A DNA stretch of 12,855 nucleotides from an uncultured bacterium. GTDB lineage: Bacteria; Gemmatimonadota; Gemmatimonadetes; Longimicrobiales; RSA9. Shown here piece by piece: positions 1-6,035 of the stretch (the stretch's first letter is position 1; each line of letters begins with the position of its first letter). Under the pieces are notes generated by a model, which did no database searches, was not told where the DNA came from, and saw only the letters and a list, made by a program, of their open reading frames with translations. Both the position numbers and the translations under genes were made by a program. The stretch lies in contig CALKIP010000190.1 of NCBI GenBank assembly GCA_937995995.1, positions 1 through 12,855 of the forward strand, written 5' to 3'.

Positions 1-233
1 CAGAAGCAGCCGCCGGCGAGTGTGGCGGTCTCCGTGGAATGTTGGCTCGCTGTCATGGTTGGCTCACTCTTCACCCGGTCTGTCGCAGCGGCTTTCATCT
101 CTGCGAATGTACCACGCGATCCGGGATCCGTCAGCCCCCACGCCTTCGGCTGCCTGGGTGTGGGGCGTGCACCGAGCCGGACGCATCACACCCCGTGATG
201 ACGTCCGGCGTCCGCCGGTTGCGCCCGCCCACG
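1..233. other. Left edge, no gene recognised
   Basis: I see no convincing coding region here. One + strand frame is open from base 1 to a TGA at 196-198, but its translation has no recognisable motif. The other open frames run antisense to the gene at 234-746. The only clear structure is the imperfect inverted repeat at 177-208, described separately. Confidence 0.4.
177..208 (-). terminator. Imperfect hairpin downstream of the BsuPI-like gene
   Basis: CCGGACGCATCAC (177-189) and GTGATGACGTCCGG (195-208) are complementary except for one unpaired base, with a 5-base ACCCC loop. It lies 26 bases past the stop of the - strand gene at 234-746, where a 3' end would be expected. There is no T-run on either side, so it is not a canonical intrinsic terminator. 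It may act as a 3' stabilising hairpin or with Rho. Confidence 0.4.
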
Positions 234-746
234 TTACGACTCCGCCTCCACCCGGACTGCGACCGGCGCGCTGCTGGCGACGTCGCCGGCAGCGCCGCGA
301 ACCTCGTAGACGCCCGGCTCGAGGCGCATCACCGGCCCCTGCGAACCCTTTCGGAGGACCTCGCCGCCCCACGGGATCGTCTCCGTGCGGGACTCACCCG
401 CCCCGAGCGCTTGCGGAGCATAGTCGAGGGTACAGCCGCGCCGATCGATGGCCCGCCAATCCTCGCCGTTCACGCGTACGACGAGGGAAAGCTGGCAGCT
501 CGAGCTTCCGTTCCCCCACTGGATGCGAGAGTCGCCCGTGTTCTGGGCGGTGACCTCGATGAGCGCCGGATCGCCCGGCGTAGCCCCATCATCGGCCACA
601 CGGCTGCTCACCACGAGGTCGCCATCGAGTGCAAAGGCGGCGCAGCCCATCACCGTGAGCCCGATCGCGACCCACACAGTACGCGGCATCCTGTGCGCGA
701 AGCGCCGCCGGGCCCGACGAATCTCTACTTCAGCGATGCGAGACAT
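234..746 (-). CDS. Small exported protein, BsuPI-like beta-sandwich
   Basis: 170 residues. An Arg-rich N-terminus (RRARRRFAHR) precedes a hydrophobic segment at about residues 24-42 ending in VMGC, a borderline lipobox, so it is probably exported or membrane-anchored. The rest resembles the Ig-like BsuPI / intracellular proteinase inhibitor fold: an early 'VTAQNTGDS' strand, a 'GAGESRTETIPW' segment and a late 'PGVYEVRG' strand. Two cysteines (SSSCQ and RGCTL) could form a disulfide. The ATG at 746 is preceded by a GGGAGA ribosome-binding site about 10 bases upstream, and lies inside the last 22 bases of the upstream phosphotransferase gene, so the two are probably co-transcribed and translationally coupled. 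A later in-frame ATG at 689 lacks a comparable site. The family call rests on pattern resemblance only, and the target is unknown. Confidence 0.6.
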   Translation of the reverse strand: MSRIAEVEIRRARRRFAHRMPRTVWVAIGLTVMGCAAFALDGDLVVSSRVADDGATPGDPALIEVTAQNTGDSRIQWGNGSSSCQLSLVVRVNGEDWRAIDRRGCTLDYAPQALGAGESRTETIPWGGEVLRKGSQGPVMRLEPGVYEVRGAAGDVASSAPVAVRVEAES

Positions 747-1735
747 TTTTCCAATTCTCCCAGTGCACGTCCGAGCATGGCCACCGCCTCACCGATCACC
801 TGCGCGGTCGCCCCGCTGCCCTGGCCCGCCGCCGCCTCGGCGGCCGCGGCGAGCGTCCACTCCAACTGCTCGGCCAGGTAGTGCAAGTAAATTCGCGACT
901 CGAAGCGCTCCCTCTCCCTCGGCGCGTACGCCTCGAGCGTCAGCGCCAGGAAATCGCCGCCCCAGTCCTCGTAGAGGTAGATGAAATCGCGCGCCGGATC
1001 GCCGATGCAGACGTCGCTCCAGTCGATGATGCCGGTCAGCGCATGGCGATCCGCATCGACCAGGACGTGGTCCGGGCTGACATCGGCGTGTAGGAGCGCG
1101 GGCTCGAAGCGCCACTCATCCCTCTGGACGAGGTAGCGGTCGAACGCCTCGGCGAGGGCCGACTTCAACGCTTCCGGCAACACGCCGCCCTCCGGCGCGT
1201 AAATGCGACGACGCAGCTCCCTCATCCGCGCGCCATAGTCGACGCCCTCCAATCTGCACCCGCGTCCGACGACGGGGTCGATGGCGTGTAGCGCACGCAA
1301 CGCCACGCCCACCTCCCGCGCGAGCCGGGATCGCGTCGGCGCGGGGAGGTCGAGCCAGAGCTCCCGCGTGAGCTCGGTCCCGGCGATCGCATCGTGGATC
1401 GAGAACGAGACCGTCGACGACCCCGGCTCCACGACCGTCTTCGGCACCGGCACGTCCACCGGCAGCCGGTCCGCGATCCGGGTCATGAGACACGCTTCGC
1501 GGGCGAGCGCGCGGCCCGCCGCCGCGTTCCGGGGCACGCGTACGACTCGACGGCCGTTCAGCAGGTACGCGCGGCAGTAGTCCCCTTCCCCGAGAACTTC
1601 CAGTCGATCGATCGCGGTGCCGGGGATCCCCCTGCGAAGCCGCTCGGCAACGTCATCGAGATGCCCCGTCACACTCAACTCCACCTCCGACTCCAGTACA
1701 CGACGCGGCCGGTCCGGCCGATGCCCCGCCAGCAT
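725..1735 (-). CDS. APH-family phosphotransferase (kinase-like fold)
   Basis: 336 residues with the layout of the aminoglycoside phosphotransferase / kinase-like family. The N-lobe has 'VLGEGDYCRAYLL' (nucleotide-loop region, about 47-59), 'RVVRVPR' (about 63-69, Arg where many relatives have the ATP-binding Lys) and a conserved Glu in 'LAREACL'. The catalytic loop is 'LLHADVSPDHVLVD' (214-227, Asp218), with His in place of the usual metal-binding Asn, as seen in the 'SPDH' subgroup. The metal-binding motif is 'GIIDWSDVCIGDPARDF' (Asp238). The substrate is unknown; such proteins phosphorylate antibiotics, choline, homoserine or other small molecules, and nothing here points to resistance. The ATG at 1735 has no ribosome-binding site, while a GGAGG lies upstream of an in-frame TTG (1678) and GTG (1672). 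The first ~20 residues are therefore doubtful. Its 3' end overlaps the following exported-protein gene. Confidence 0.8.
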   Translation of the reverse strand: MLAGHRPDRPRRVLESEVELSVTGHLDDVAERLRRGIPGTAIDRLEVLGEGDYCRAYLLNGRRVVRVPRNAAAGRALAREACLMTRIADRLPVDVPVPKTVVEPGSSTVSFSIHDAIAGTELTRELWLDLPAPTRSRLAREVGVALRALHAIDPVVGRGCRLEGVDYGARMRELRRRIYAPEGGVLPEALKSALAEAFDRYLVQRDEWRFEPALLHADVSPDHVLVDADRHALTGIIDWSDVCIGDPARDFIYLYEDWGGDFLALTLEAYAPRERERFESRIYLHYLAEQLEWTLAAAAEAAAGQGSGATAQVIGEAVAMLGRALGELEKCLASLK

Positions 1736-1937
1736 TCACGCAAACACGGCACCACGCCTCGAGCGACTCCCCCTTCTCTTACGATGCGCACCCCACCCAC
1801 TTCGTGACACCTACCCTTTCGCTCCCCACGCCCCCCAAGCCGACCACTCTCTCCCCCCTCCTCACGTCATGAAGCCAGGAACCACGCAGTCGCAGTCAAC
1901 TATCCCCTATCCCCTATCCCCTATCCTCTGCCTCTCC
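1736..1937. other. Intergenic region between divergent genes
   Basis: This C-rich stretch separates the - strand phosphotransferase from the his promoter. No open frame in it looks coding. It ends in the CTATCCC tandem array listed separately. I could not find a convincing - strand promoter for the phosphotransferase: an AGTCAA (TTGACT on the - strand) at 1894-1899 lacks a partner -10 element. Confidence 0.5.
1900..1926. repeat. Heptamer tandem repeat CTATCCC x ~3.9
   Basis: Three full CTATCCC units (1900-1906, 1907-1913, 1914-1920) and a fourth of six bases (1921-1926) lie head to tail, 12 bases before the his -35 element. Positions 1910-1929 match 6519-6538 inside hisF exactly over 20 bases. 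The array is therefore a dispersed low-complexity element and not unique promoter sequence. A role in his transcription is possible but unsupported. Confidence 0.85.
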
Positions 1938-1967
1938 TTGACAGCGCCCGAGCGCTTCGGCTAGCTT
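1938..1967 (+). promoter_or_regulatory. his operon promoter (TTGACA / TAGCTT)
   Basis: A perfect -35 hexamer TTGACA (1938-1943) is followed after 18 bases by TAGCTT (1962-1967), which keeps the key T, A and final T of a sigma-70 -10 element. The expected transcription start, 6-8 bases on, falls at about 1973-1975, on the leader-peptide ATG. The spacer holds a short inverted repeat, AGCGC-CCGA-GCGCT (1943-1956), which could be an operator or chance. Confidence 0.65.
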
Positions 1968-1973
1968 CCACGC

Positions 1974-2057
1974 ATGCATGCGCCAATTTCGATCCATCGG
2001 TACCACCACCATCACGACCCCGTCGGGTCGCGTTGGCGCGCGTGCGTACGCCGGTAG
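1974..2057 (+). CDS. hisL: his operon leader peptide (attenuation peptide)
   Basis: 27-codon open frame, ATG 1974 to TAG 2055-2057. Residues 9-16 read RYHHHHDP, with codons CAC CAC CAT CAC at 2004-2015. Two more His codons lie at residues 2 and 8, giving six in 27. This is the signature of enterobacterial HisL, where ribosomes stall at a His run when charged tRNA-His is scarce. The ORF sits directly before an alternative RNA-fold and terminator system and the hisDC gene, as expected for ribosome-mediated attenuation. No purine-rich ribosome-binding site precedes the ATG, an in-frame TAG lies at 1962-1964, and the predicted transcription start coincides with the ATG. Initiation is thus probably leaderless. 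The out-of-frame ATG at 1978 opens an 82-codon frame, with Thr rather than His over the same bases, and is judged spurious. Confidence 0.85.
   Translation: MHAPISIHRYHHHHDPVGSRWRACVRR
2015..2030 (+). promoter_or_regulatory. Anti-antiterminator hairpin (strands 1:2) of the his attenuator
   Basis: CGACCC (2015-2020), loop CGTC, GGGTCG (2025-2030) form a perfect 6-bp stem that begins at the last base of the His codon run. In the classical model this is the 1:2 or pause hairpin. If it forms, it occupies the 5' part of the antiterminator strand and so allows the terminator to fold. A ribosome stalled on the His codons would cover 2015-2020 and stop it forming. Confidence 0.7.
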
Positions 2058-2094
2058 ATCGAGCGTAGCGCAGGCAGAACGCCGCCGCGGCCCG
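2024..2094 (+). promoter_or_regulatory. his antiterminator helix (strands 2:3)
   Basis: Bases 2024-2038 (CGGGTCGCGTTGGCG) can pair with 2080-2094 (CGCCGCCGCGGCCCG). Of 15 positions, 12 are Watson-Crick, two are G-U and one is a T/C mismatch (2033/2085). The 3' strand covers 2086-2094, most of the left arm of the terminator stem, so the two structures exclude each other. The 5' strand also overlaps the right arm of the 2015-2030 hairpin. The loop holds the leader stop codon. Folding energies were not computed. Confidence 0.7.
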
Positions 2095-2121
2095 TCCCTC
2101 ACCGGACGGGCCGCGTTTTTT
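2086..2121 (+). terminator. his attenuator terminator (strands 3:4)
   Basis: A perfect 12-bp stem, CGCGGCCCGTCC (2086-2097) with GGACGGGCCGCG (2104-2115), a 6-base loop CTCACC and six T (2116-2121). It is a textbook intrinsic terminator placed between the leader peptide stop and the hisDC ribosome-binding site, where it would end transcription before the structural genes. No other gene ends on its 5' side on this strand, which supports a regulatory role. Confidence 0.9.
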
Positions 2122-2140
2122 CGTTTGCAGGACGACGAGC

Positions 2141-2156
2141 AAGGAGAACCCTCTTG
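2141..2156 (+). promoter_or_regulatory. Ribosome-binding site and TTG start of hisDC
   Basis: AAGGAG (2141-2146) lies 7 bases before TTG at 2154. This supports the TTG as start over the in-frame ATG at 2184, which has no such site. Confidence 0.75.
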
Positions 2157-4706
2157 GCAGGCAGCGACGACAGCCGCACGCAGATGGCGCCGCAAATCGC
2201 GGTGCGCAAGCCGCTGCGGCACCTGAACGGTGAGGACGAGGCCCGGCTCTTCGATCGCGGCCGGGCCACCGATCCGACGGTCGAGCGCGCCGTCGCCGCG
2301 ATCGTGGCCGACGTGCGTGACCGTGGCGACGACGCACTGCGCGAGATGGCGCGCCGCTACGACCGCGTCGAGCTGGACGCCGTCGAGGTCCCGTCCGAGG
2401 CGGGTGCGGCGGCGCTCGAGGCATTGGACCCGGAGATCCGCGCCGCTCTCGAGCAGGCGATCGACCACATCGCCGCCTTCCATCGCGCCCAGCTCCCGCC
2501 GCCACTCGAGGTCGAGATCCGGCCCGGCGTACGGCTCGGCCGCCGCGCCGAGCCGCTGCGAAGCGTCGGCGTCTACGCGCCCGGCGGACGCGCGTCCTAC
2601 CCGAGCAGCGTCCTCATGGGCGTCGTCCCCGCCCGTGTCGCCGGCGTCGACGAAGTCGTCGTCTGCAGCCCGCCCGGGCCCGACGGGCTGCCGCCCGCGG
2701 CCGTCCTCGCCGCCTGCGTACTCTCGGGCGCCGACCGTGTCTTCGCCCTCGGCGGCGCGGGCGCCGTCGCCGCACTGGCGTACGGGACCGACACCGTGCC
2801 CAGGGTCGACAAGATCGTAGGCCCGGGCAACGCCTACGTCACCGAGGCGAAGCGCCAGCTCACCGGCACGGTCGCCATCGACTGCCCCGCCGGCCCCTCC
2901 GAGATCCTGATCGTCGCAGACGAGACGGCGGACCCCGAGATCGTCGCGCTGGAGATGATCGCACAGGCCGAGCACGACCCGGACGCCGCCTCGATCCTCG
3001 TGACGACCGACGAGCGCGTGGCCGACGCCGCGGGCGAAGCACTCGCCCGGCTCGTCCCGCTGCAGCCGCGCCGCGAGATCGTCGAAGCCGCCCTTGCCGC
3101 GCGTGGCGCGATCCTCGTCGCCGACACGCTCGGCCAGGCGCTGCGCTTCGCCGAGCGCTACGCACCCGAGCACCTGCTCCTCCTCGTCGAGCGCCCCAGA
3201 GAGGCCCTCGAGCGCGCCCGTGCCGCAGGCACGATCTTCCTCGGCCGCGGCAGCTCCGTCGCCTTCGGCGACTACATGACCGGCGCGAACCACGTCCTCC
3301 CGACCAACGGGCTGGCTCGCGCCTACTCCGGCCTCTCCGCCCTCGACTTCGTCCGCTTCTCGACCTATCAGGAGGTCGACGATGCGGCCGCCGCGGAGCT
3401 TGCGGAGGCCACGGCACGGCTTGCCGCGGCCGAAGGCCTTCCCGGGCACGCCGCGGCCGCCGCGGCGCGGCAGTCGAGCGCCAGGAGTGCTCAGATCCAC
3501 CCGCGTGGTGGCGAGGTACCGTTCGACGGCGAGGCCCCCTCCGAGGGTAGGGATGAAGTCGAAGGTCGGGCCGAGGGCGAGGGCCGGGCAGCCCCACCCA
3601 GCCCTGGCCCCGCGGAGCCGGCACAGCCACTGCCGGTCCGCGCCGCCTACCGCGACGTCGAACTCTACGACCCCGGCCGCCGCCCCGTCGCCATCGATCT
3701 GAGCGACAACACCAACCGCTTCGGTGTGCCGCCGGCCGCGGAGCGTGCGCTGGCGGAGCTCGGCGGTGAATCGCTCTCGCGTTACCCGTCCGTCTTCGCC
3801 GACGGGCTCAAGGAGCTCCTCGCCGAGCTACACGGCGTCGCGCCCGAGAACGTGACCACCGGCTGCGGCTCGGACGACGTGATCGACTCGGCGGTGCGCG
3901 CCTTCTGCGAGCCCGGCGACGGCCTGGCCTACCCGGAACCGACCTTCGGGATGGTCCCGCTCTTCGCCCGGATGAACGCCGTCCGGCCACGTGGCGTGCC
4001 ACTCGGCCCCGACTTCGAGCTCGACGTGGACGCGCTCCTGACCGCACACGGGCGCATCAGCTACGTCTGCCGGCCGAACAACCCGACCGGCACGCTGATC
4101 GATCGCGCGGCCGTCGAGCGGCTCGCCGAGCGAACCACGGGGATCGTCCTGCTCGACGAAGCGTACGCCGACTTCGCGGGCGATTCCATGGCGGATTGGG
4201 CCGTCGACTCCGGGCGCGTCGTCGTGTTGCGCACGCTCTCCAAGGCGTGGGGGCTCGCGGGGCTACGCATCGGCTACGCCATCGGACCCGCCGCGCTGAT
4301 CCGCGAGATCGAGAAGAGCCGCGGGCCGTACAAGATCACCGCCGCCGCGGACGCCGCGGCCCGCGCCGCGTTGGCCGAGGACCGCGAGTGGGTGGAGCGG
4401 ACCGTGGCACAGGCGGTCGAGAACCGCGAGCGGCTGCGTGCCGAATTGAACGCCCTCGGGCTGCGCACCTGGCCGTCCGCGGCGAACTTCGTCCTCGCAA
4501 GCGTGCCCGATGGCTTCACCGCCGACGCCTTCGGCTCCGCGCTCCGCGAGCATGGAGTGGCGGTGCGCGCCTTCCCGGGCCTCCCCGGCGTCGGCGATGC
4601 GATTCGCGTGTCGGTCGGCCCGTGGGAGCTCCTCGAGCGGTTCCTGGAGGCAGCAAAGGAAGCGATGGTGACGGTGGAGACGCCCGGCACGGAGGCGGGC
4701 CGATGA
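2154..4706 (+). CDS. hisD-hisC: Fused histidinol dehydrogenase - histidinol-phosphate aminotransferase
   Basis: 850 residues joining two pathway enzymes. The N-terminal ~435 residues are HisD, the zinc enzyme that oxidises L-histidinol to L-histidine with two NAD+. Visible are 'GPGNAYVTEAKR' (223-234), the zinc ligands Gln271 and His274 in 'AQAEHDPDA', catalytic Glu339-His340 in 'YAPEHL', Asp373 in 'GDYMTGANHVLPT', and the last ligand His432 in 'EGLPGHA'. A Gly/Glu/Pro/Ala-rich linker (about 440-497) leads to HisC, the PLP aminotransferase making histidinol phosphate from imidazole acetol phosphate. Its marks are 'RPNNPTGTLID' (640-650), Asp668-Tyr671 in 'LLDEAYADF', the PLP lysine Lys697 in 'LSKAWGLAGLRIGY', and Arg818 near the end. 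I found no in-frame ATG, GTG or TTG in the linker, so HisC is likely made only as a fusion. First structural gene after the attenuator; its stop overlaps the hisA start (ATGA). Confidence 0.95.
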   Translation: MAGSDDSRTQMAPQIAVRKPLRHLNGEDEARLFDRGRATDPTVERAVAAIVADVRDRGDDALREMARRYDRVELDAVEVPSEAGAAALEALDPEIRAALEQAIDHIAAFHRAQLPPPLEVEIRPGVRLGRRAEPLRSVGVYAPGGRASYPSSVLMGVVPARVAGVDEVVVCSPPGPDGLPPAAVLAACVLSGADRVFALGGAGAVAALAYGTDTVPRVDKIVGPGNAYVTEAKRQLTGTVAIDCPAGPSEILIVADETADPEIVALEMIAQAEHDPDAASILVTTDERVADAAGEALARLVPLQPRREIVEAALAARGAILVADTLGQALRFAERYAPEHLLLLVERPREALERARAAGTIFLGRGSSVAFGDYMTGANHVLPTNGLARAYSGLSALDFVRFSTYQEVDDAAAAELAEATARLAAAEGLPGHAAAAAARQSSARSAQIHPRGGEVPFDGEAPSEGRDEVEGRAEGEGRAAPPSPGPAEPAQPLPVRAAYRDVELYDPGRRPVAIDLSDNTNRFGVPPAAERALAELGGESLSRYPSVFADGLKELLAELHGVAPENVTTGCGSDDVIDSAVRAFCEPGDGLAYPEPTFGMVPLFARMNAVRPRGVPLGPDFELDVDALLTAHGRISYVCRPNNPTGTLIDRAAVERLAERTTGIVLLDEAYADFAGDSMADWAVDSGRVVVLRTLSKAWGLAGLRIGYAIGPAALIREIEKSRGPYKITAAADAAARAALAEDREWVERTVAQAVENRERLRAELNALGLRTWPSAANFVLASVPDGFTADAFGSALREHGVAVRAFPGLPGVGDAIRVSVGPWELLERFLEAAKEAMVTVETPGTEAGR

Positions 4707-5416
4707 TCGTCTACCCCGCCGTGGACCTGCGCGGCGGCCGCGTCGTCCAGCTCGTGGGCGGCCGGCCGGAAAGCGAGCGCGTGAGTCTGCCCGACCCCGT
4801 CGCCGTCGCAAGGCGCTGGGTCGACGACGGATTTCGCGCTCTCCACGTCGTCGACCTGGATGCCGCGCTCGGCACCGGGTCCAACCGCGACGCCATCGAG
4901 GCGATCCTCTCGGCCGTCGACGTGCCGGTCCAGGTCGGCGGCGGCGTTCGTGACGACGACGTGGCCGACGGTCTCCTCGACGCCGGCGCCGCGCGCGTCA
5001 TCGTCGGCACCCGCGCCGTCGAGGACCCGGCGTGGCTGGAGGCGCTCGCGGCACGGCGGCCGGACCGCGTCGTCGTCGCCGCGGACATCCGCGACGGCCT
5101 CGTGGTCACGCGCGGCTGGACCGAGGGGACCGGCCTCGAGGCCACGGCTCTCCTCGAGCGCCTCGATGCGCTCCCGCTGGCGGGGATCCTCGTAACCGAC
5201 GTGAGCCGCGAAGGTCGGATGCAGGGCGCGGACGCCGAGCGCTTCGCCGCGCTCGCCGCCGCCACGCGCCACCCGCTCCTCGCCTCGGGCGGGATCCGCG
5301 ACATCGAAGATCTGCACGCCCTGGCCCGCTGCGGCGTGGCCGGCGCCGTGCTCGGTATGGCCCTCTACACCGGCGCGATCGAACCTCGCGCCACAGCGCT
5401 GGAGTTCGACCGATGA
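4703..5416 (+). CDS. hisA: ProFAR isomerase HisA
   Basis: 237 residues, normal family length. It is the (beta/alpha)8-barrel enzyme 1-(5-phosphoribosyl)-5-[(5-phosphoribosylamino)methylideneamino]imidazole-4-carboxamide isomerase, an Amadori rearrangement that opens one ribose and supplies HisF. It begins 'IVYPAVDLRGGRVVQL' with catalytic Asp8. 'VQVGGGVRD' (76-84) and 'LASGGIRDIEDL' (193-204) are the two phosphate-binding half-barrel motifs. The second catalytic Asp is probably Asp128 in 'VAADIRDG', with Thr165-Asp166 in 'LVTDVSREG'. The ATG shares ATGA with the hisDC stop, and its own stop shares ATGA with hisB, so translation is coupled across all three. A frame open further upstream (from 4196) is antisense-like filler within hisDC; the barrel start fixes the true start. 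Confidence 0.95.
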   Translation: MIVYPAVDLRGGRVVQLVGGRPESERVSLPDPVAVARRWVDDGFRALHVVDLDAALGTGSNRDAIEAILSAVDVPVQVGGGVRDDDVADGLLDAGAARVIVGTRAVEDPAWLEALAARRPDRVVVAADIRDGLVVTRGWTEGTGLEATALLERLDALPLAGILVTDVSREGRMQGADAERFAALAAATRHPLLASGGIRDIEDLHALARCGVAGAVLGMALYTGAIEPRATALEFDR

Positions 5417-5967
5417 GCATGATCCGCCGTGAGACCGGAGAGACCCGCGTCCGCGTCCGCCTCGATCCGTTCGCCGGAGCCGAGGGCTACAAGGCCCGCA
5501 TCGCCACGAGCGACGCCTTCCTCGATCACATGCTGACCGCACTCGCGCACTACGCGGGCTGGGGCCTCGAGGTCGAAGCCGAGGGCGACCTGCGCCACCA
5601 CCTGATCGAGGACGTCGCCATCACCCTCGGCCTCGCCCTGCGTGACGAGACTCCCGAGACGTGCCGGCGCTACGGCACGGCGACCGTCGTCATGGACGAC
5701 GCCCTCGTCCAGGTCGCACTCGACGTCGGCGGCCGCTTCTGGTACGAGGGCCCGGTGCCCGGCTCGCTCTACGAGCACTTCATGCGCTCCCTCGCCGAGA
5801 ACGCCCGCATGACGCTGCACGTGCGCGTCCTGCGCGGCCGCGACAAGCACCACATCATCGAGGCCGCCTTCAAGGCGCTCGGCCTCGCGCTCCGCGATGC
5901 ACTCGCCGCGGGCGAGGCGGTCTTCAGCACGAAGGGCGCGGTGAGGATCGAGCGGGAGGACGACTGA
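5413..5967 (+). CDS. hisB: Imidazoleglycerol-phosphate dehydratase HisB
   Basis: 184 residues, slightly short for a monofunctional IGPD (about 195). It dehydrates imidazoleglycerol phosphate to imidazole acetol phosphate, using Mn bound by His/Glu clusters. The pseudo-duplicated metal motifs are both present: 'FLDHMLTALAHYAG' (36-49), 'RHHLIEDVAITLG' (61-73), 'NARMTLHVRVLRGRDKHHII' (130-149) and the C-terminal 'FSTKGAVRIERE'. The second half 'HHIIEAAFKALGLALRD' repeats the 'HHLIEDVAITLGLALRD' pattern. There is no N-terminal phosphatase domain, which agrees with a separate HisN downstream. The ATG at 5413 overlaps the hisA stop. The longer open frame upstream is a shadow of hisA. Confidence 0.93.
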   Translation: MSMIRRETGETRVRVRLDPFAGAEGYKARIATSDAFLDHMLTALAHYAGWGLEVEAEGDLRHHLIEDVAITLGLALRDETPETCRRYGTATVVMDDALVQVALDVGGRFWYEGPVPGSLYEHFMRSLAENARMTLHVRVLRGRDKHHIIEAAFKALGLALRDALAAGEAVFSTKGAVRIEREDD

Positions 5968-6035
5968 TGATGGCGATGTCGGAGCGCTCACCGATGCATG
6001 ACCGGAAGGAGGCCCGATGCATCACAAGCGCATAA
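5967..6035 (+). CDS. Possible 22-codon ORF bridging hisB and hisF
   Basis: ATG at 5967 shares its A with the hisB stop (TGATG), and the frame reads 22 codons (starting MMAMSERSPM) to TAA at 6033-6035, overlapping the first 19 bases of hisF. It has no recognisable motif. Its likeliest use, if translated, is carrying ribosomes from hisB to hisF, which is the only junction in the tight cluster without an ATGA overlap. It may equally be chance, since hisF has its own strong ribosome-binding site. Confidence 0.2.
   Translation: MMAMSERSPMHDRKEARCITSA
6006..6019 (+). promoter_or_regulatory. Strong ribosome-binding site of hisF
   Basis: AAGGAGG (6006-6012) precedes ATG 6017 by four bases. It fixes the hisF start and explains how hisF is translated despite the 49-base gap after hisB. 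Confidence 0.7.

Noticed and set aside
725..1735. An aminoglycoside resistance gene
   Set aside because: The APH fold is shared by many kinases with other substrates, and the catalytic loop is the divergent SPDH type. Nothing in the context suggests resistance or mobility.
1900..1926. A CRISPR array
   Set aside because: Seven-base units directly abutting, with no spacers; it is a simple tandem repeat.
1974..1979. ATGCAT at the starts of hisL, hisF and the chemotaxis receptor gene as a shared control site
   Set aside because: Each is simply Met-His at a start, and a six-base palindrome at three places is not strong enough to claim a site.
1974..2121. A T-box or metabolite riboswitch controlling the his operon
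   Set aside because: There is too little room: the predicted leader is about 180 bases, largely occupied by the leader ORF and the three attenuator helices. I see no T-box consensus, and the His-codon run fits ribosome-mediated attenuation.
1978..2226. An 82-codon + strand frame from ATG 1978 across the his leader
   Set aside because: It runs through the terminator and into hisDC out of frame, and has Thr codons where the 1974 frame has the His run. The 1974 frame explains the region better.
1914..3500. A 528-codon - strand frame antisense to the leader and hisD
   Set aside because: The + strand hisD has all zinc ligands and catalytic residues; the antisense product is Gly/Arg/Asp-rich with no motif.
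4274..5542. A 422-codon - strand frame antisense to hisC and hisA
   Set aside because: Typical antisense opening in GC-rich DNA; both + strand genes are clear.
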